A stretch of DNA of 64,000 nucleotides from an uncultured Mycoplasmatota bacterium (GCA_900548725.1 URLV01000002.1:4183-68182); one strand, 5' to 3'; shown: positions 54,680 through 63,292, numbered from the stretch's first letter. A program made the numbers and translations. The notes: a model not told the origin generated them from the sequence alone.

Positions 54680-57600
54680 TTATTCTTCTAGATATTCTTT
54701 GTTCTTTCTTATATTTTTCTTTACTATTATTATGCAACTACTTATTAAAATTATAACACTACCTGCAATTATCGAAGCAATTTCAACAGATTTATTAAAA
54801 GCATCTTTTTTAATATCAATAGAATAAGTTTCAAAAGTTCCATTTTCTGCAACAACCTTAACTCTAACTGTACTAAATCCAGTTAATTCATCATTACCTC
54901 TTATAAATACTTCTGCTCTATTATTAGCAGGAACAGCAGTTATAACTAAAGATTTTTCTTGTTTTATTTTAACAGTATAATCTTTTTTATCAGGACTAAA
55001 TTTAATATCATATCCTAAAACTTTCATATCTTTTAAAGTACTATCATTAGATATATTTAATCCAAATTCTTTACGTATAATAGTTAATCTATAATACGCA
55101 ACATCATCATTACTATTAATTACTTTAATTTCTACAAAATTTTCTCCCACATCTAATCCCATACCAGTTGGAGAACCTATTTGATATTTACTATCATTTT
55201 TTCTCTTATAACTTACTATTACTCTACTATTTGGATCATTTAAATTTAATTTTAAATCTATACTTTCCATAGAGTAATCAACACTGAAGCTATAATTAGA
55301 AACGTCAGATTCAAAAGGAACATTAACGCCAGGAATAACTAAATCAGATAATTGTAACGTAGAATCTTTTATAATATCAGTGCCTTTTTTCACAAATGTT
55401 ATAACATAAGTACGAGTACTTCCAGTCTGACTAATAACTTTTATAAGTTTTACAGTTGTATCTCCTTCAATCTTAACATCACCAGGTTCATATCCCTCAA
55501 CATAATTAGCTTTATCACTTGAAATATTAGATTTAACATTTACAACTGAAGTATTTTTTTGTATTTCAACTTTATAATCAGTTACATTAGAATTAAAATT
55601 CAAACTACCTTCACTAACAGATAATTCACTAAGTGTATTATCACTGGTTCTATCATCTGTTCTTGTAACTAAAATAGTATAAGTTCTTATTTTTCCTTCT
55701 TTATTTTGAATTTTAATTAATATTGTATTAACTCCATATTTTAAATTTACTGTTCTAGGTTCATATCCTGTAACATAGTTAGAATCACTACTCGTTAAAG
55801 TTACATATACAGACACAGTAGGAGAATCAATTTCTAATTTATATTCCATATTAAATGGATTAAATGTATTAACAGCGACTTTAGAATCATTCATCAAATC
55901 ATTTGATATCAATAAATATTTATTAGATTTAATACTTTCTTCATAACTTAATGTACTTGCCAAAGATTGTATATTACCATTAGCATCATATAATTCAATT
56001 TTTTCTGCAGTAGTATTAGTATTAATATTATCCAAAACAGTCCCACTAACTCCATTACTAATATTTCCTTTAGAATCCATTACCCAAATATATTTAATTC
56101 CTGGTGTACTTGTAATAGTAAATGAATCCCCATTTACTTTTTGCCAACCACTCGAAGAAGAAGTTGGATCTAAATACTCCTCGCTAACGTAATATTTTGT
56201 TATTTTTCCTGCTTTTGATAATGCTTTAACACTTATTACACCTTCACTACTATTACTCTGAATCACTCCTGGTGTAACTTCTAAAGTTGGTTTAGAATCA
56301 TTCATTTTACAATTAACATTATATTTTTTAGAACACTTATTTCCTACACATTTTTCATCTGTTATAGCATATACACTGCTTTTATCAAAAGTATAACCTT
56401 GATTACATTGATAATATTTTGCTATATTCTTTTTATTTATTTCTTCATTATCATTCTTATCGTAACATAAGCTATAAGTATCTTCTCCTTTATTTTTTGT
56501 ACTTTTACTTATTTTACAAGTTTTAGAATCATCATTAGAACTTGAATCACAAGATTCTTTTGCTTTATCAGTAGTATCAAAAATATATTTTTTATTAATA
56601 GCTTTGTTAGAAACATCAACTTTTTCACCATTATGTTTTAAAATTTGATTATAAACACAAGTATCTTCACTACATGTAGTAACATAAAGTGCTTCACCAC
56701 AAGCATAGTCAGATCCACTTGTACCAACATACATATATTTATTTTTTTGTTCTCCTGCACATGTAACATTAGCAGCAGATTGTTCCATAGTTATTTTATT
56801 TCTATATAATTTTCTAGTTTTTCCTTCTAAAATTCCATAACAATATTGCATGCCATCTTCGTTAATACAATAATCTACCCAAAATTTTGTTCCACATTCA
56901 ATTTTGTTAGCACCTTCAGGTATAGAAACTTCTGCACCTTCTTGTAAGTATCTCCAACCACCTATCATCTCTTTATAACAAGCATAATACTTAGTATCTT
57001 CCTTTATTAAAACAGTTTCACTACTCTTTTCAACTGTTCTATACTTTGTTTCATCGTCTCCACCTTCACATACAGGTTCACCATTAGAAAAATCTTTAGT
57101 CCATCCCATTAATAATCCAGTATCATACTTTAATAATTTATTATCTGAAGGCAATATAGGAAACTTAGCTTTACCACCAGAATCAACAATAAATTGACAA
57201 ACGCCATCAGAATGATATGAAGTTCCATTATTACATTCTAATCCATAGCCGCCATATTCATAAAATAGTACACTATATTTTCCACTATTAGTAGTAGTTG
57301 TTGTTGTTGTTTTATTTCCGCAAAAATTATCCGCAGCACTTTGAGATTCCGCTAGTGCACTAGATTGAATTCTTACTCCAGAATCCTTAACATGACACCA
57401 TTCTTCACTCCCATCATTATTTGCTGTACAATAAGCAATTTCAAGTCCAATTCCACAATAATAACCTTTATTTTTTAAATCTTCATTTATATTCTTATTT
57501 TGTAAATATCTAGTACCATTAATAATTTTAGAAACCTTCTCATTTTTACAAACCATCGTATCATAATTTGCAGTTATTTTATTTCTATAAACCCAGCCTG

Positions 57601-57832
57601 TTTGATTTACATCATTAACTTTAGCATATTTACAAATTTCTGCATTTCCATTTTCTTTTACACAATCCTTTTCAATATTCTCAATATAAAGTTTAGAACC
57701 ACAAACCAATATATTTGAATCAGCAGACGCATCATCAGTAGCATATCTTACTTCACCAGCATATACGCTCAAGCCAAACACAAAAAAACAACATACAAAT
57801 ATTAAAATTCTAATAATATTATTTTTCTTCAT
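54680..57832 (-). CDS. Giant membrane-anchored adhesin-like protein (Cys-rich repeats, four cadherin-like domains)
   Basis: About 1050 residues from MKKNNIIRIL; two ATGs up to 57853 compete and none has a perfect ribosome-binding site. A signal peptide ends near VYA. The first 500 residues contain at least four Cys-rich units with CG-x-x-(L/F)-x-(I/V)-x-x-C and YRNKIT, and an InlB-like segment (LLMGWTKDF, then TKYYACYKE). A Big/Fn3-like domain (about 520-590) follows, then four cadherin-like beta-sandwich domains (about 640-1010), a helix and a basic tail. First gene of the locus, behind a strong promoter. Probably the surface tip or anchor of the appendage. Confidence 0.75.
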   Translation of the reverse strand: MKKNNIIRILIFVCCFFVFGLSVYAGEVRYATDDASADSNILVCGSKLYIENIEKDCVKENGNAEICKYAKVNDVNQTGWVYRNKITANYDTMVCKNEKVSKIINGTRYLQNKNINEDLKNKGYYCGIGLEIAYCTANNDGSEEWCHVKDSGVRIQSSALAESQSAADNFCGNKTTTTTTTNSGKYSVLFYEYGGYGLECNNGTSYHSDGVCQFIVDSGGKAKFPILPSDNKLLKYDTGLLMGWTKDFSNGEPVCEGGDDETKYRTVEKSSETVLIKEDTKYYACYKEMIGGWRYLQEGAEVSIPEGANKIECGTKFWVDYCINEDGMQYCYGILEGKTRKLYRNKITMEQSAANVTCAGEQKNKYMYVGTSGSDYACGEALYVTTCSEDTCVYNQILKHNGEKVDVSNKAINKKYIFDTTDKAKESCDSSSNDDSKTCKISKSTKNKGEDTYSLCYDKNDNEEINKKNIAKYYQCNQGYTFDKSSVYAITDEKCVGNKCSKKYNVNCKMNDSKPTLEVTPGVIQSNSSEGVISVKALSKAGKITKYYVSEEYLDPTSSSSGWQKVNGDSFTITSTPGIKYIWVMDSKGNISNGVSGTVLDNINTNTTAEKIELYDANGNIQSLASTLSYEESIKSNKYLLISNDLMNDSKVAVNTFNPFNMEYKLEIDSPTVSVYVTLTSSDSNYVTGYEPRTVNLKYGVNTILIKIQNKEGKIRTYTILVTRTDDRTSDNTLSELSVSEGSLNFNSNVTDYKVEIQKNTSVVNVKSNISSDKANYVEGYEPGDVKIEGDTTVKLIKVISQTGSTRTYVITFVKKGTDIIKDSTLQLSDLVIPGVNVPFESDVSNYSFSVDYSMESIDLKLNLNDPNSRVIVSYKRKNDSKYQIGSPTGMGLDVGENFVEIKVINSNDDVAYYRLTIIRKEFGLNISNDSTLKDMKVLGYDIKFSPDKKDYTVKIKQEKSLVITAVPANNRAEVFIRGNDELTGFSTVRVKVVAENGTFETYSIDIKKDAFNKSVEIASIIAGSVIILISSCIIIVKKNIRKNKEYLEE

Positions 57833-57869
57833 ACTATTTACCATCACTTTCATATTTTTATCTAATTTA

Positions 57870-57897
57870 ATTATACAATAATCAAAAAAAATTGCAA
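57870..57897 (-). promoter_or_regulatory. Promoter of the secretion locus
   Basis: Minus-strand TTGCAA (57892-57897), a 16-nt spacer and TATAAT (57870-57875). The -35 abuts the T-run of the upstream terminator. Confidence 0.7.
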
Positions 57898-57927
57898 CAA
57901 AAAAGTGATTAAATAAATCTAATCACT
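57898..57927 (-). terminator. Terminator of the RNase J paralogue gene
   Basis: Minus strand: AGTGATTA, 8-nt loop, TAATCACT, then T5, beginning at the stop codon. Confidence 0.8.
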
Positions 57928-59557
57928 ATACTTCTTGAATTACAGCAATAATCATTGGCTTACATTCAGTTTCATTATAAAAATATTTACTTAACTTTTC
58001 TCTAATTTCTAATTTAATATTATTATAATCAACATAATTATTATTAATATTACTTTCTATAACATCTAAACTAATCTTCTTAACATTATCTATCATTTCT
58101 TTACTATCTTTAATATAGATAAAACCTCTAGTAACTATCTCAGGTCCAACTAAAACCTTTTTAGTATTTTTATCTAATGTAGCACTCACTAAAACAATAC
58201 CATTCTCACTTAACATTTCTCTATCTTTAATAACTAATTCACCAACATCATCATTAGTATTACCATCTATTAAAACGTCACTTAATTCTAATCTATCATA
58301 ACATTCTATAAGTTTCTTGTTTTCTATCTTAACAAACTCTCCATTAGTTTTTAATATTATATTCTTACTATCAATACCTAAGTTAGTAGCTAACTCAGCA
58401 TTATTAACCATATATCTATATTCCCCTTCTACAGGCATATAATACATAGGTTTTAATAAATCTATCATTAACATTAAATCTTCTTGACTAGCGTGTTGAC
58501 TAATCTCTTTATCTTTAGGAATACTTATTGTATCAGCACCTAACATAGCTATTTCATTTTCTAATTTAACAACAACCTTTTCATTTTCATCATATCTAGG
58601 TTCAGCAAATATAATAGTATCATCTTTATTTAATTTAATAAATTTATCATATCCACTAACTATTCTATCTATAGCAACATAAGGTTTTTCTTTATCATCA
58701 CATACTAACAATATAGAATTACTATCATTTACATTACTTAAATCACCCATTATATCTCTATAGTCATTCATATATTTTTCACTTATAGCCATATTTATAA
58801 CACTTTGTAACTTTTTACCCATTACAACAACTTTTCTACGTGCATCCCTAGCAGCTTCAAATATTTCTTCTATAGTAAATAAATGTATTGGTAATACTGT
58901 AAATATTACTCTTCCCTCACTTCTATTTATAGAATCTCTAAAAAAATCAGTTAACCTATGATTAGGACTCGTATGTCCTAATCTTTCAGAAAACGCAGAA
59001 TCACTTAATAAACATAATACACCTTGTTTACCAATATAAGCTATCTTACCTATATCCATATTATATTTACCACTCATAGATGGATCTATTATAAAATCTC
59101 CAGTATATACAATTGCACCATCTTTAGTATTAATAACATACATTACTGCATCTGGCACAGAATGACTTACACTAATTGGGAAAACAGATAAATTATCAAA
59201 ATTAATCTTTTTATATGGAATTACCTCCATTAAATTATGATTAAATCCATCTAATTCCAAATATTTCTTAGTATATTTAGTACAATATATTTTAACTTCA
59301 GGTAAAAGTTCACTTAAATCTTTTATTCCACCCATATTCTCAGGATGTGCATGAGTTATAAATATACCAACAATTTTTTTTCTATTTTTAACTAAGTAAC
59401 TATAATCTGGAATAATATAATCTATTCCCAACATACTATCATTAGCATATTTAAGTCCACAATCCATAACAAATATTTTATTATCTACTTCAATCACATA
59501 CGTATTTTTTCCATTTTCGTTTAGTCCACCTAAACTTACTATTTTAATCTTATTCAT
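57926..59557 (-). CDS. rnj: RNase J family protein with degenerate metal site (J2-like)
   Basis: 543 residues. The metallo-beta-lactamase and beta-CASP layout of RNase J is complete: LGGLNENGKNTYVIE, THAHPENMGG, ISVSHSVPDAV, YTGDFIIDPS, SQHASQEDL and MPVEGEYR. The first metal motif should read HxHxDH and reads H69-A-H71-P-E-N, and the His of PxHGEYR is Glu377. Two ligands or catalytic residues are therefore changed, as in the low-activity RNase J2 of B. subtilis, which works as a partner of J1. A second, active copy would be expected elsewhere. Function here is probably structural or regulatory in mRNA decay. Confidence 0.85.
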   Translation of the reverse strand: MNKIKIVSLGGLNENGKNTYVIEVDNKIFVMDCGLKYANDSMLGIDYIIPDYSYLVKNRKKIVGIFITHAHPENMGGIKDLSELLPEVKIYCTKYTKKYLELDGFNHNLMEVIPYKKINFDNLSVFPISVSHSVPDAVMYVINTKDGAIVYTGDFIIDPSMSGKYNMDIGKIAYIGKQGVLCLLSDSAFSERLGHTSPNHRLTDFFRDSINRSEGRVIFTVLPIHLFTIEEIFEAARDARRKVVVMGKKLQSVINMAISEKYMNDYRDIMGDLSNVNDSNSILLVCDDKEKPYVAIDRIVSGYDKFIKLNKDDTIIFAEPRYDENEKVVVKLENEIAMLGADTISIPKDKEISQHASQEDLMLMIDLLKPMYYMPVEGEYRYMVNNAELATNLGIDSKNIILKTNGEFVKIENKKLIECYDRLELSDVLIDGNTNDDVGELVIKDREMLSENGIVLVSATLDKNTKKVLVGPEIVTRGFIYIKDSKEMIDNVKKISLDVIESNINNNYVDYNNIKLEIREKLSKYFYNETECKPMIIAVIQEV

Positions 59558-59605
59558 TATAATCTCTTCTTTCTAATTAATTAAAAGTATCAAAAACGTA
59601 AATCA

Positions 59606-59634
59606 ATTATAACAAAAAAAAGAAGTATTGACAA
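59606..59634 (-). promoter_or_regulatory. Promoter of the RNase J paralogue gene
   Basis: Minus-strand TTGTCA (59629-59634), a 17-nt spacer and TATAAT (59606-59611), about 50 nt before the start. Confidence 0.75.
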
Positions 59635-59639
59635 GTATA

Positions 59640-60080
59640 CTAAAATTTATAATTATCTATATCTTTTACATCAATAACTTCTACTCCAATACTAAGTAAC
59701 ATATCAACCAATATTCCATTACCATCAATTAGTTTACCACTAAAACTACCATCATATATTTTATTTATTCCACAGCTTGGACTTCTAGATTGCAATATAG
59801 CTGTTTTTATATTTAATCTTTTTACTAATTCAGTAACTTCTTTTGCTCCTTTAACAAATTCTTCAGTAACATCTTTACCATTTTTATCAAATACATATTT
59901 AGTATTATCAATAATTTTTATTTCACTACCAATTCTAGGTGTAGTTAATCCACCAAGCTCTTCAGGACACACAAAAATAGCTTTACCTTCTTTAACTAAA
60001 TTAAATATTTTTTCATTATAATTATTACCACCATTATATTTGGTATTTAGCCCTACCAAACAAGCACTAACCAATATCAC
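59640..60080 (-). CDS. DUF523 family protein
   Basis: 146 residues, GTG start after GGAG. MILVSACLVGLNTKYNGG opens it, then VCPEELGGLTTPRIGSEI, GKDVTEEFVKGAKE and QSRSPSCGINKIYDG, the DUF523 pattern, with Cys7, Cys in VCPEE and Cys in SPSCG. Sometimes this domain accompanies tRNA thiolation-type enzymes. It overlaps miaB by 14 bp. Biochemical role unknown. Confidence 0.85.
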   Translation of the reverse strand: MILVSACLVGLNTKYNGGNNYNEKIFNLVKEGKAIFVCPEELGGLTTPRIGSEIKIIDNTKYVFDKNGKDVTEEFVKGAKEVTELVKRLNIKTAILQSRSPSCGINKIYDGSFSGKLIDGNGILVDMLLSIGVEVIDVKDIDNYKF

Positions 60081-61479
60081 TTATAACTCCATTCAAACTA
60101 AATGACTTAGCATCAGTAATTAAAACATCTTGTATAGTACCAATTAATTCTTTATCACAACTCACATTTACTAATTTCATAGTTTCAGTATAACCACACA
60201 ATTTATTATTATCTTTACTACTAACTTCAGTTAACAAAACTTTTTGTACACTATTAACTAATTTTTTATTATTTTCTAAAGAATATTTATTAACTAATTT
60301 ATTTAACTCTTCTAATCTTTTTTCTTTTACTTCTAAACTAATACTATCTTCCATTATACTAGCTGGAGTACCAACACGTGGTGAAAAAATAAATGTAAAA
60401 GCACTATCATATTTACAATAGTTAACAACATCTAAAGTATCTTTAAAATCTTCATCACTTTCATTAGGAAAACCAACTATAATATCAGTAGTAACAGCAA
60501 CATTCTTAATTTTACTTTTTATTTTATCATATAATTTAATATATTCCTCTTTAGTGTATCTTCTACCCATTAATTTTAATATTCTATCACTACCACTTTG
60601 TAACGGTAAATGTATATAAGGCATAATATTATCATACTTACTAATAACATCAATCATACTATCAGTAAAATCCCAAGGATGACTTGTAACAAATCTTATT
60701 CTATCTATTCCTATTTTACTAACACTTTCCAATAGTTCACTAAAAGACATTTCATTTTCCAAATCTTTACCATAAGCATTAACATTTTGTCCTAACAACG
60801 TTACTTCTTTATACCCATTATCTTTTAAATATTTAACTTCATTTAATATATCAACACTTTTTCTACTTCTTTGTTTCCCTCTAGTATAAGGAACTATACA
60901 ATAAGTACAAAATTTATCACAACCATACATTATATTAACCCATGCACAATATTTGCTATCTCTCTTATATAAATTACCAACTTCAATAACTTCTCCCTCT
61001 TTAGAATAAACTTTAATATCAGTTTTATTCATTTTATTTATTAACATAGTAGGTAATTCATTTAAATTATGTGTACCAAAAACAATATCTATATATTTAT
61101 GCTTATTAAGTATTTCATCTACAACATGTTCTTCTTGTGCCATACATCCACACAAACCTATAATTAAATCTTTTTTATCTTTTTTTAAATGTTTACATCT
61201 TCCCAAAAAACCAAATACTTTATCATGAGCATTTTCTCTAATAGCACAAGTATTTAAAAGTATTAAATCAGCATCTTCCATAATATCAGTTTCTTTATAT
61301 CCAATACTTTCCAATAATGCTTTAATCTCTTCACTATCATGAACATTCATTTGACATCCATAAGTTCTAATAAAATATTTTTTACCATTAAACATATCTA
61401 TATTATCAATATTGTAATATTCGTATTTAACTTTATCTTTAGTTCTTTTCTTTGCTTCTATCATATCAGGTAAATTCAT
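60067..61479 (-). CDS. miaB: tRNA-2-methylthio-N6-dimethylallyladenosine synthase
   Basis: 470 residues. The N-terminal cluster cysteines are Cys42, 78 and 112 (YGCQMN, NTCAIRENA, GCMAQ), and the radical-SAM CxxxCxxC is Cys187, 191, 194 (CDKFCTYC). A TRAM domain closes it. It adds the methylthio group at A37 of tRNAs reading UNN codons, which are very common in this AT-rich genome. MiaB rather than MtaB is shown by IVPYTRGKQRSR and the length. Confidence 0.95.
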   Translation of the reverse strand: MNLPDMIEAKKRTKDKVKYEYYNIDNIDMFNGKKYFIRTYGCQMNVHDSEEIKALLESIGYKETDIMEDADLILLNTCAIRENAHDKVFGFLGRCKHLKKDKKDLIIGLCGCMAQEEHVVDEILNKHKYIDIVFGTHNLNELPTMLINKMNKTDIKVYSKEGEVIEVGNLYKRDSKYCAWVNIMYGCDKFCTYCIVPYTRGKQRSRKSVDILNEVKYLKDNGYKEVTLLGQNVNAYGKDLENEMSFSELLESVSKIGIDRIRFVTSHPWDFTDSMIDVISKYDNIMPYIHLPLQSGSDRILKLMGRRYTKEEYIKLYDKIKSKIKNVAVTTDIIVGFPNESDEDFKDTLDVVNYCKYDSAFTFIFSPRVGTPASIMEDSISLEVKEKRLEELNKLVNKYSLENNKKLVNSVQKVLLTEVSSKDNNKLCGYTETMKLVNVSCDKELIGTIQDVLITDAKSFSLNGVISDIG

Positions 61480-61517
61480 AACTTCACTTCTTTCTAAGTC
61501 ACACTATTATAACAAAC

Positions 61518-62645
61518 TTATTTCATTTTCTCCACTATTTTAAATAATTTTATAATAGATTTTTCTTGTTTTATTTTACTAATATTTTTTACCATCTTAT
61601 TTCTAACATCATCATTGTTAACTAATTCATAAACTTCTTTATTAAATACATTTTTATTTTTAGCCCATTTAGCATAACCATTTCTAACTAAATATCTCCT
61701 ATTATATATTTCTTGTCCGCCATTACTTTTAATAAGTATCATAGGTTTATTAAATAATATACATTCAGTTACTTGAGCACCTCCAGGTTTAGTAATTACT
61801 ACATCACTTATTTTATATAACTCATTAACATTATTAACAAAACCAAATACTTTAACATTCTTACTTTTATATTTTCTAACATATTCTTTAGCTTTCTTTT
61901 CTGCTTCTTTATTCCTACCAGCAACAAAAAATATATTAACATCAAAATTATTTTTTAATAATTCTTTAAAATAAACTAAATTAATTAACGCTCCATTACC
62001 TCCACCAACAAAGAATAATATATTTAATTTATCATTATCACACTTATATTTTTTTAGTAAATCTTTTCTTTTTAAATTTTCTAAAGTATCCATACTTATA
62101 GGAATACCACTAGTATAAACTTGTTTATTTTTATATCCTTTTTTTAATAAATTTAATTTTTCTTCTAAACTACTAACTATTATAGCATCAGTACCTCTAA
62201 CTACATTTAACCAAAAATCATGTGATTTATAATCTGTAACAATAGTAACTAATTTAGAATCAGTTAATCCTAATTTATTATAATAGTTAATTATATCGCT
62301 ACCAAAAAAATGTGTTGCAATAGTTATATCAGGATCAAAATCTATTATATCTTTTCTCAATTTTTTATTATCAAATAACTTTAAATTTATTTTTCCAGAT
62401 ATATAAGATGATAGTTTATTATCAAAGATAAAGTATACGAATGACCATATGCTAGGTAGTTTAGTCATCAAATATTCAGTACTCTTTTTACTAAATGAAC
62501 CAAGTATAGGAACTGAATAATTTATTAAATCTAATGTCATACATTCATATTCACCATTTTGTTCAAAATAATTCTTTATATAATTTGCTATAGTTTTATG
62601 TCCACTACCATAAGTAGCATATGGTATCAATATTCTTTTCTTCAT
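61518..62645 (-). CDS. UgtP/MGDG-synthase-like glycosyltransferase (GT28)
   Basis: 375 residues. KKRILIPYATYGSGHKTIAN opens the MGDG-synthase N-domain. The C-terminal UDP-sugar domain has LFFVGGGNGAL, FGFVNNVNELYKISDVVITKPGG and MILIKSNGGQE. Enzymes of this type put glucose or galactose on diacylglycerol to make glycolipid and the lipoteichoic-acid anchor. The start is unclear among GTG/ATG codons at 62645-62654. A 36-residue peptide gene with an SOS-type promoter lies 32 bp upstream, so part of its transcription may be damage-linked. Confidence 0.88.
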   Translation of the reverse strand: MKKRILIPYATYGSGHKTIANYIKNYFEQNGEYECMTLDLINYSVPILGSFSKKSTEYLMTKLPSIWSFVYFIFDNKLSSYISGKINLKLFDNKKLRKDIIDFDPDITIATHFFGSDIINYYNKLGLTDSKLVTIVTDYKSHDFWLNVVRGTDAIIVSSLEEKLNLLKKGYKNKQVYTSGIPISMDTLENLKRKDLLKKYKCDNDKLNILFFVGGGNGALINLVYFKELLKNNFDVNIFFVAGRNKEAEKKAKEYVRKYKSKNVKVFGFVNNVNELYKISDVVITKPGGAQVTECILFNKPMILIKSNGGQEIYNRRYLVRNGYAKWAKNKNVFNKEVYELVNNDDVRNKMVKNISKIKQEKSIIKLFKIVEKMK

Positions 62646-62677
62646 ATACATCACAATAATAATTTTATCATACTTTT

Positions 62678-62788
62678 TTAAGCATTTAAATATTTAAATC
62701 TAAAATAGAGTCCAACAAAACCTAATATTATTGTTAAATAAAAAATTATAACCTCCTTGTAATCAAATAAATATTTTTTCATAAACAT
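62678..62788 (-). CDS. 36-residue single-helix membrane peptide under LexA-like control
   Basis: AAGAGGAGGTA sits directly before an ATG; the product starts MFMKKYLFDYKEV and has a helix of about 18 residues (IIFYLTIILGFVGLYF) and a basic end (RFKYLNA). The promoter carries LexA-like operators (62819-62832, 62849-62860). In B. subtilis the gene divergent from lexA is the division inhibitor yneA; SOS-induced single-helix inhibitors (SidA) are known in other bacteria. That role here is inference. A second ATG at 62782 is a possible start. Confidence 0.6.
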   Translation of the reverse strand: MFMKKYLFDYKEVIIFYLTIILGFVGLYFRFKYLNA

Positions 62789-62809
62789 TACCTCCTCTTT
62801 ACAATATAT

Positions 62810-62838
62810 ATTCTAATACGTATATTTGTTCGTGTCAA
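62810..62838 (-). promoter_or_regulatory. Strong promoter with a LexA-type box in the spacer
   Basis: Minus-strand TTGACA (62833-62838), a 17-nt spacer and TAGAAT (62810-62815). The spacer begins with CGAACAAATATACG (62819-62832), which matches 11 of 14 positions of the Bacillota LexA box CGAACATATGTTCG. Confidence 0.65.
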
Positions 62839-62848
62839 TATATTTTAA

Positions 62849-62860
62849 AAACATTTGTTT
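62849..62860. promoter_or_regulatory. Palindromic LexA-like operator, upstream copy
   Basis: AAACATTTGTTT, an AAACA-N2-TGTTT palindrome. The same form occurs at the lexA promoter (63254-63265). Confidence 0.5.
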
Positions 62861-62879
62861 GCTATTTACACAAATTTAT

Positions 62880-62908
62880 TTGACACAATTTATTTTAAAT
62901 GATATTAT
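62880..62908 (+). promoter_or_regulatory. Promoter of the short RNA
   Basis: TTGACA (62880-62885), a 17-nt spacer and TATTAT (62903-62908). Confidence 0.65.
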
Positions 62909-62914
62909 TAATTT

Positions 62915-63003
62915 AGTAGAACGTCCTCCCCCTGTAGGTTGGATTGTCTACCTTTGTGTGGCAAACATTCCGTCCTAACTGAATGGCGGATGTTTTTATT
63001 TTT
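62915..63003 (+). ncRNA. Candidate small RNA of about 88 nt
   Basis: From the predicted start near 62915 to T-rich sequence after a terminator hairpin (AAACATTCCG against CGGATGTTT, 62963-62995). It contains a C-rich, ribosome-binding-site-like complement (TCCTCCCCCT, 62925-62934) and a small GTAG/CTAC hairpin. No ORF with a ribosome-binding site is seen in it. Words GAACGTCC, AGGTTGG, TACCTT and CTAACTGAAT recur in the same order in the leader of the peptide gene on the opposite strand. I do not recognise a known RNA family. Confidence 0.5.
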
Positions 63004-63010
63004 GTTTGAA

Positions 63011-63085
63011 TTATTCTTTATCTAAGAAGAGTAATATTAAAATAACAATGATTCTATTCAATAATTTTTCTAAATTTTTGAACAT
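63011..63085 (-). CDS. 24-residue hydrophobic peptide, toxin-like
   Basis: AAGGGGTGATAT stands directly before the ATG. The product is MFKNLEKLLNRIIVILILLF followed by LDKE: a short basic-amphipathic start, a helix and a charged end, the size and layout of type I toxins such as Fst or TisB. Its mRNA leader has shared words with the convergent small RNA. It is close to lexA. Toxicity is not shown by the sequence. Confidence 0.5.
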   Translation of the reverse strand: MFKNLEKLLNRIIVILILLFLDKE

Positions 63086-63094
63086 ATATCACCC

Positions 63095-63164
63095 CTTACT
63101 ACTTTTACTCATCAATAATTCAGTTAGTAAGGTAAATACCAACCTGGACGTTCGATTTGTTATA
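63095..63164 (-). promoter_or_regulatory. Promoter and leader element of the 24-residue peptide
   Basis: Minus-strand TATAAC (63159-63164) lies 5 nt before GAACGTCC (63146-63153). Then AGGTTGG (63139-63145), TACCTT (63129-63134) and CTAACTGAAT (63118-63127) follow, in the same order as in the small RNA. The -35 is weak. Confidence 0.4.
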
Positions 63165-63253
63165 CTAATACAAATTAATACTAATTTAAAGTCATTCAAC
63201 AAAACTTCTAAATACTTATCAATATTAAACAAAACATTATTATTTTTTTTACA

Positions 63254-63292
63254 AAACAATTGTTTGACATTTTATATGAAAAATGTTACTAT
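63254..63292 (+). promoter_or_regulatory. lexA promoter with overlapping operator
   Basis: TTGACA (63264-63269), a 17-nt spacer and TACTAT (63287-63292). The palindrome AAACAATTGTTT (63254-63265) overlaps the -35 box, the position of an autoregulatory LexA site. Confidence 0.7.

Noticed and set aside
36351..57832. Integrative conjugative element
   Set aside because: No relaxase, integrase, excisionase, replication gene or flanking direct repeat seen; edges coincide with ordinary terminators.
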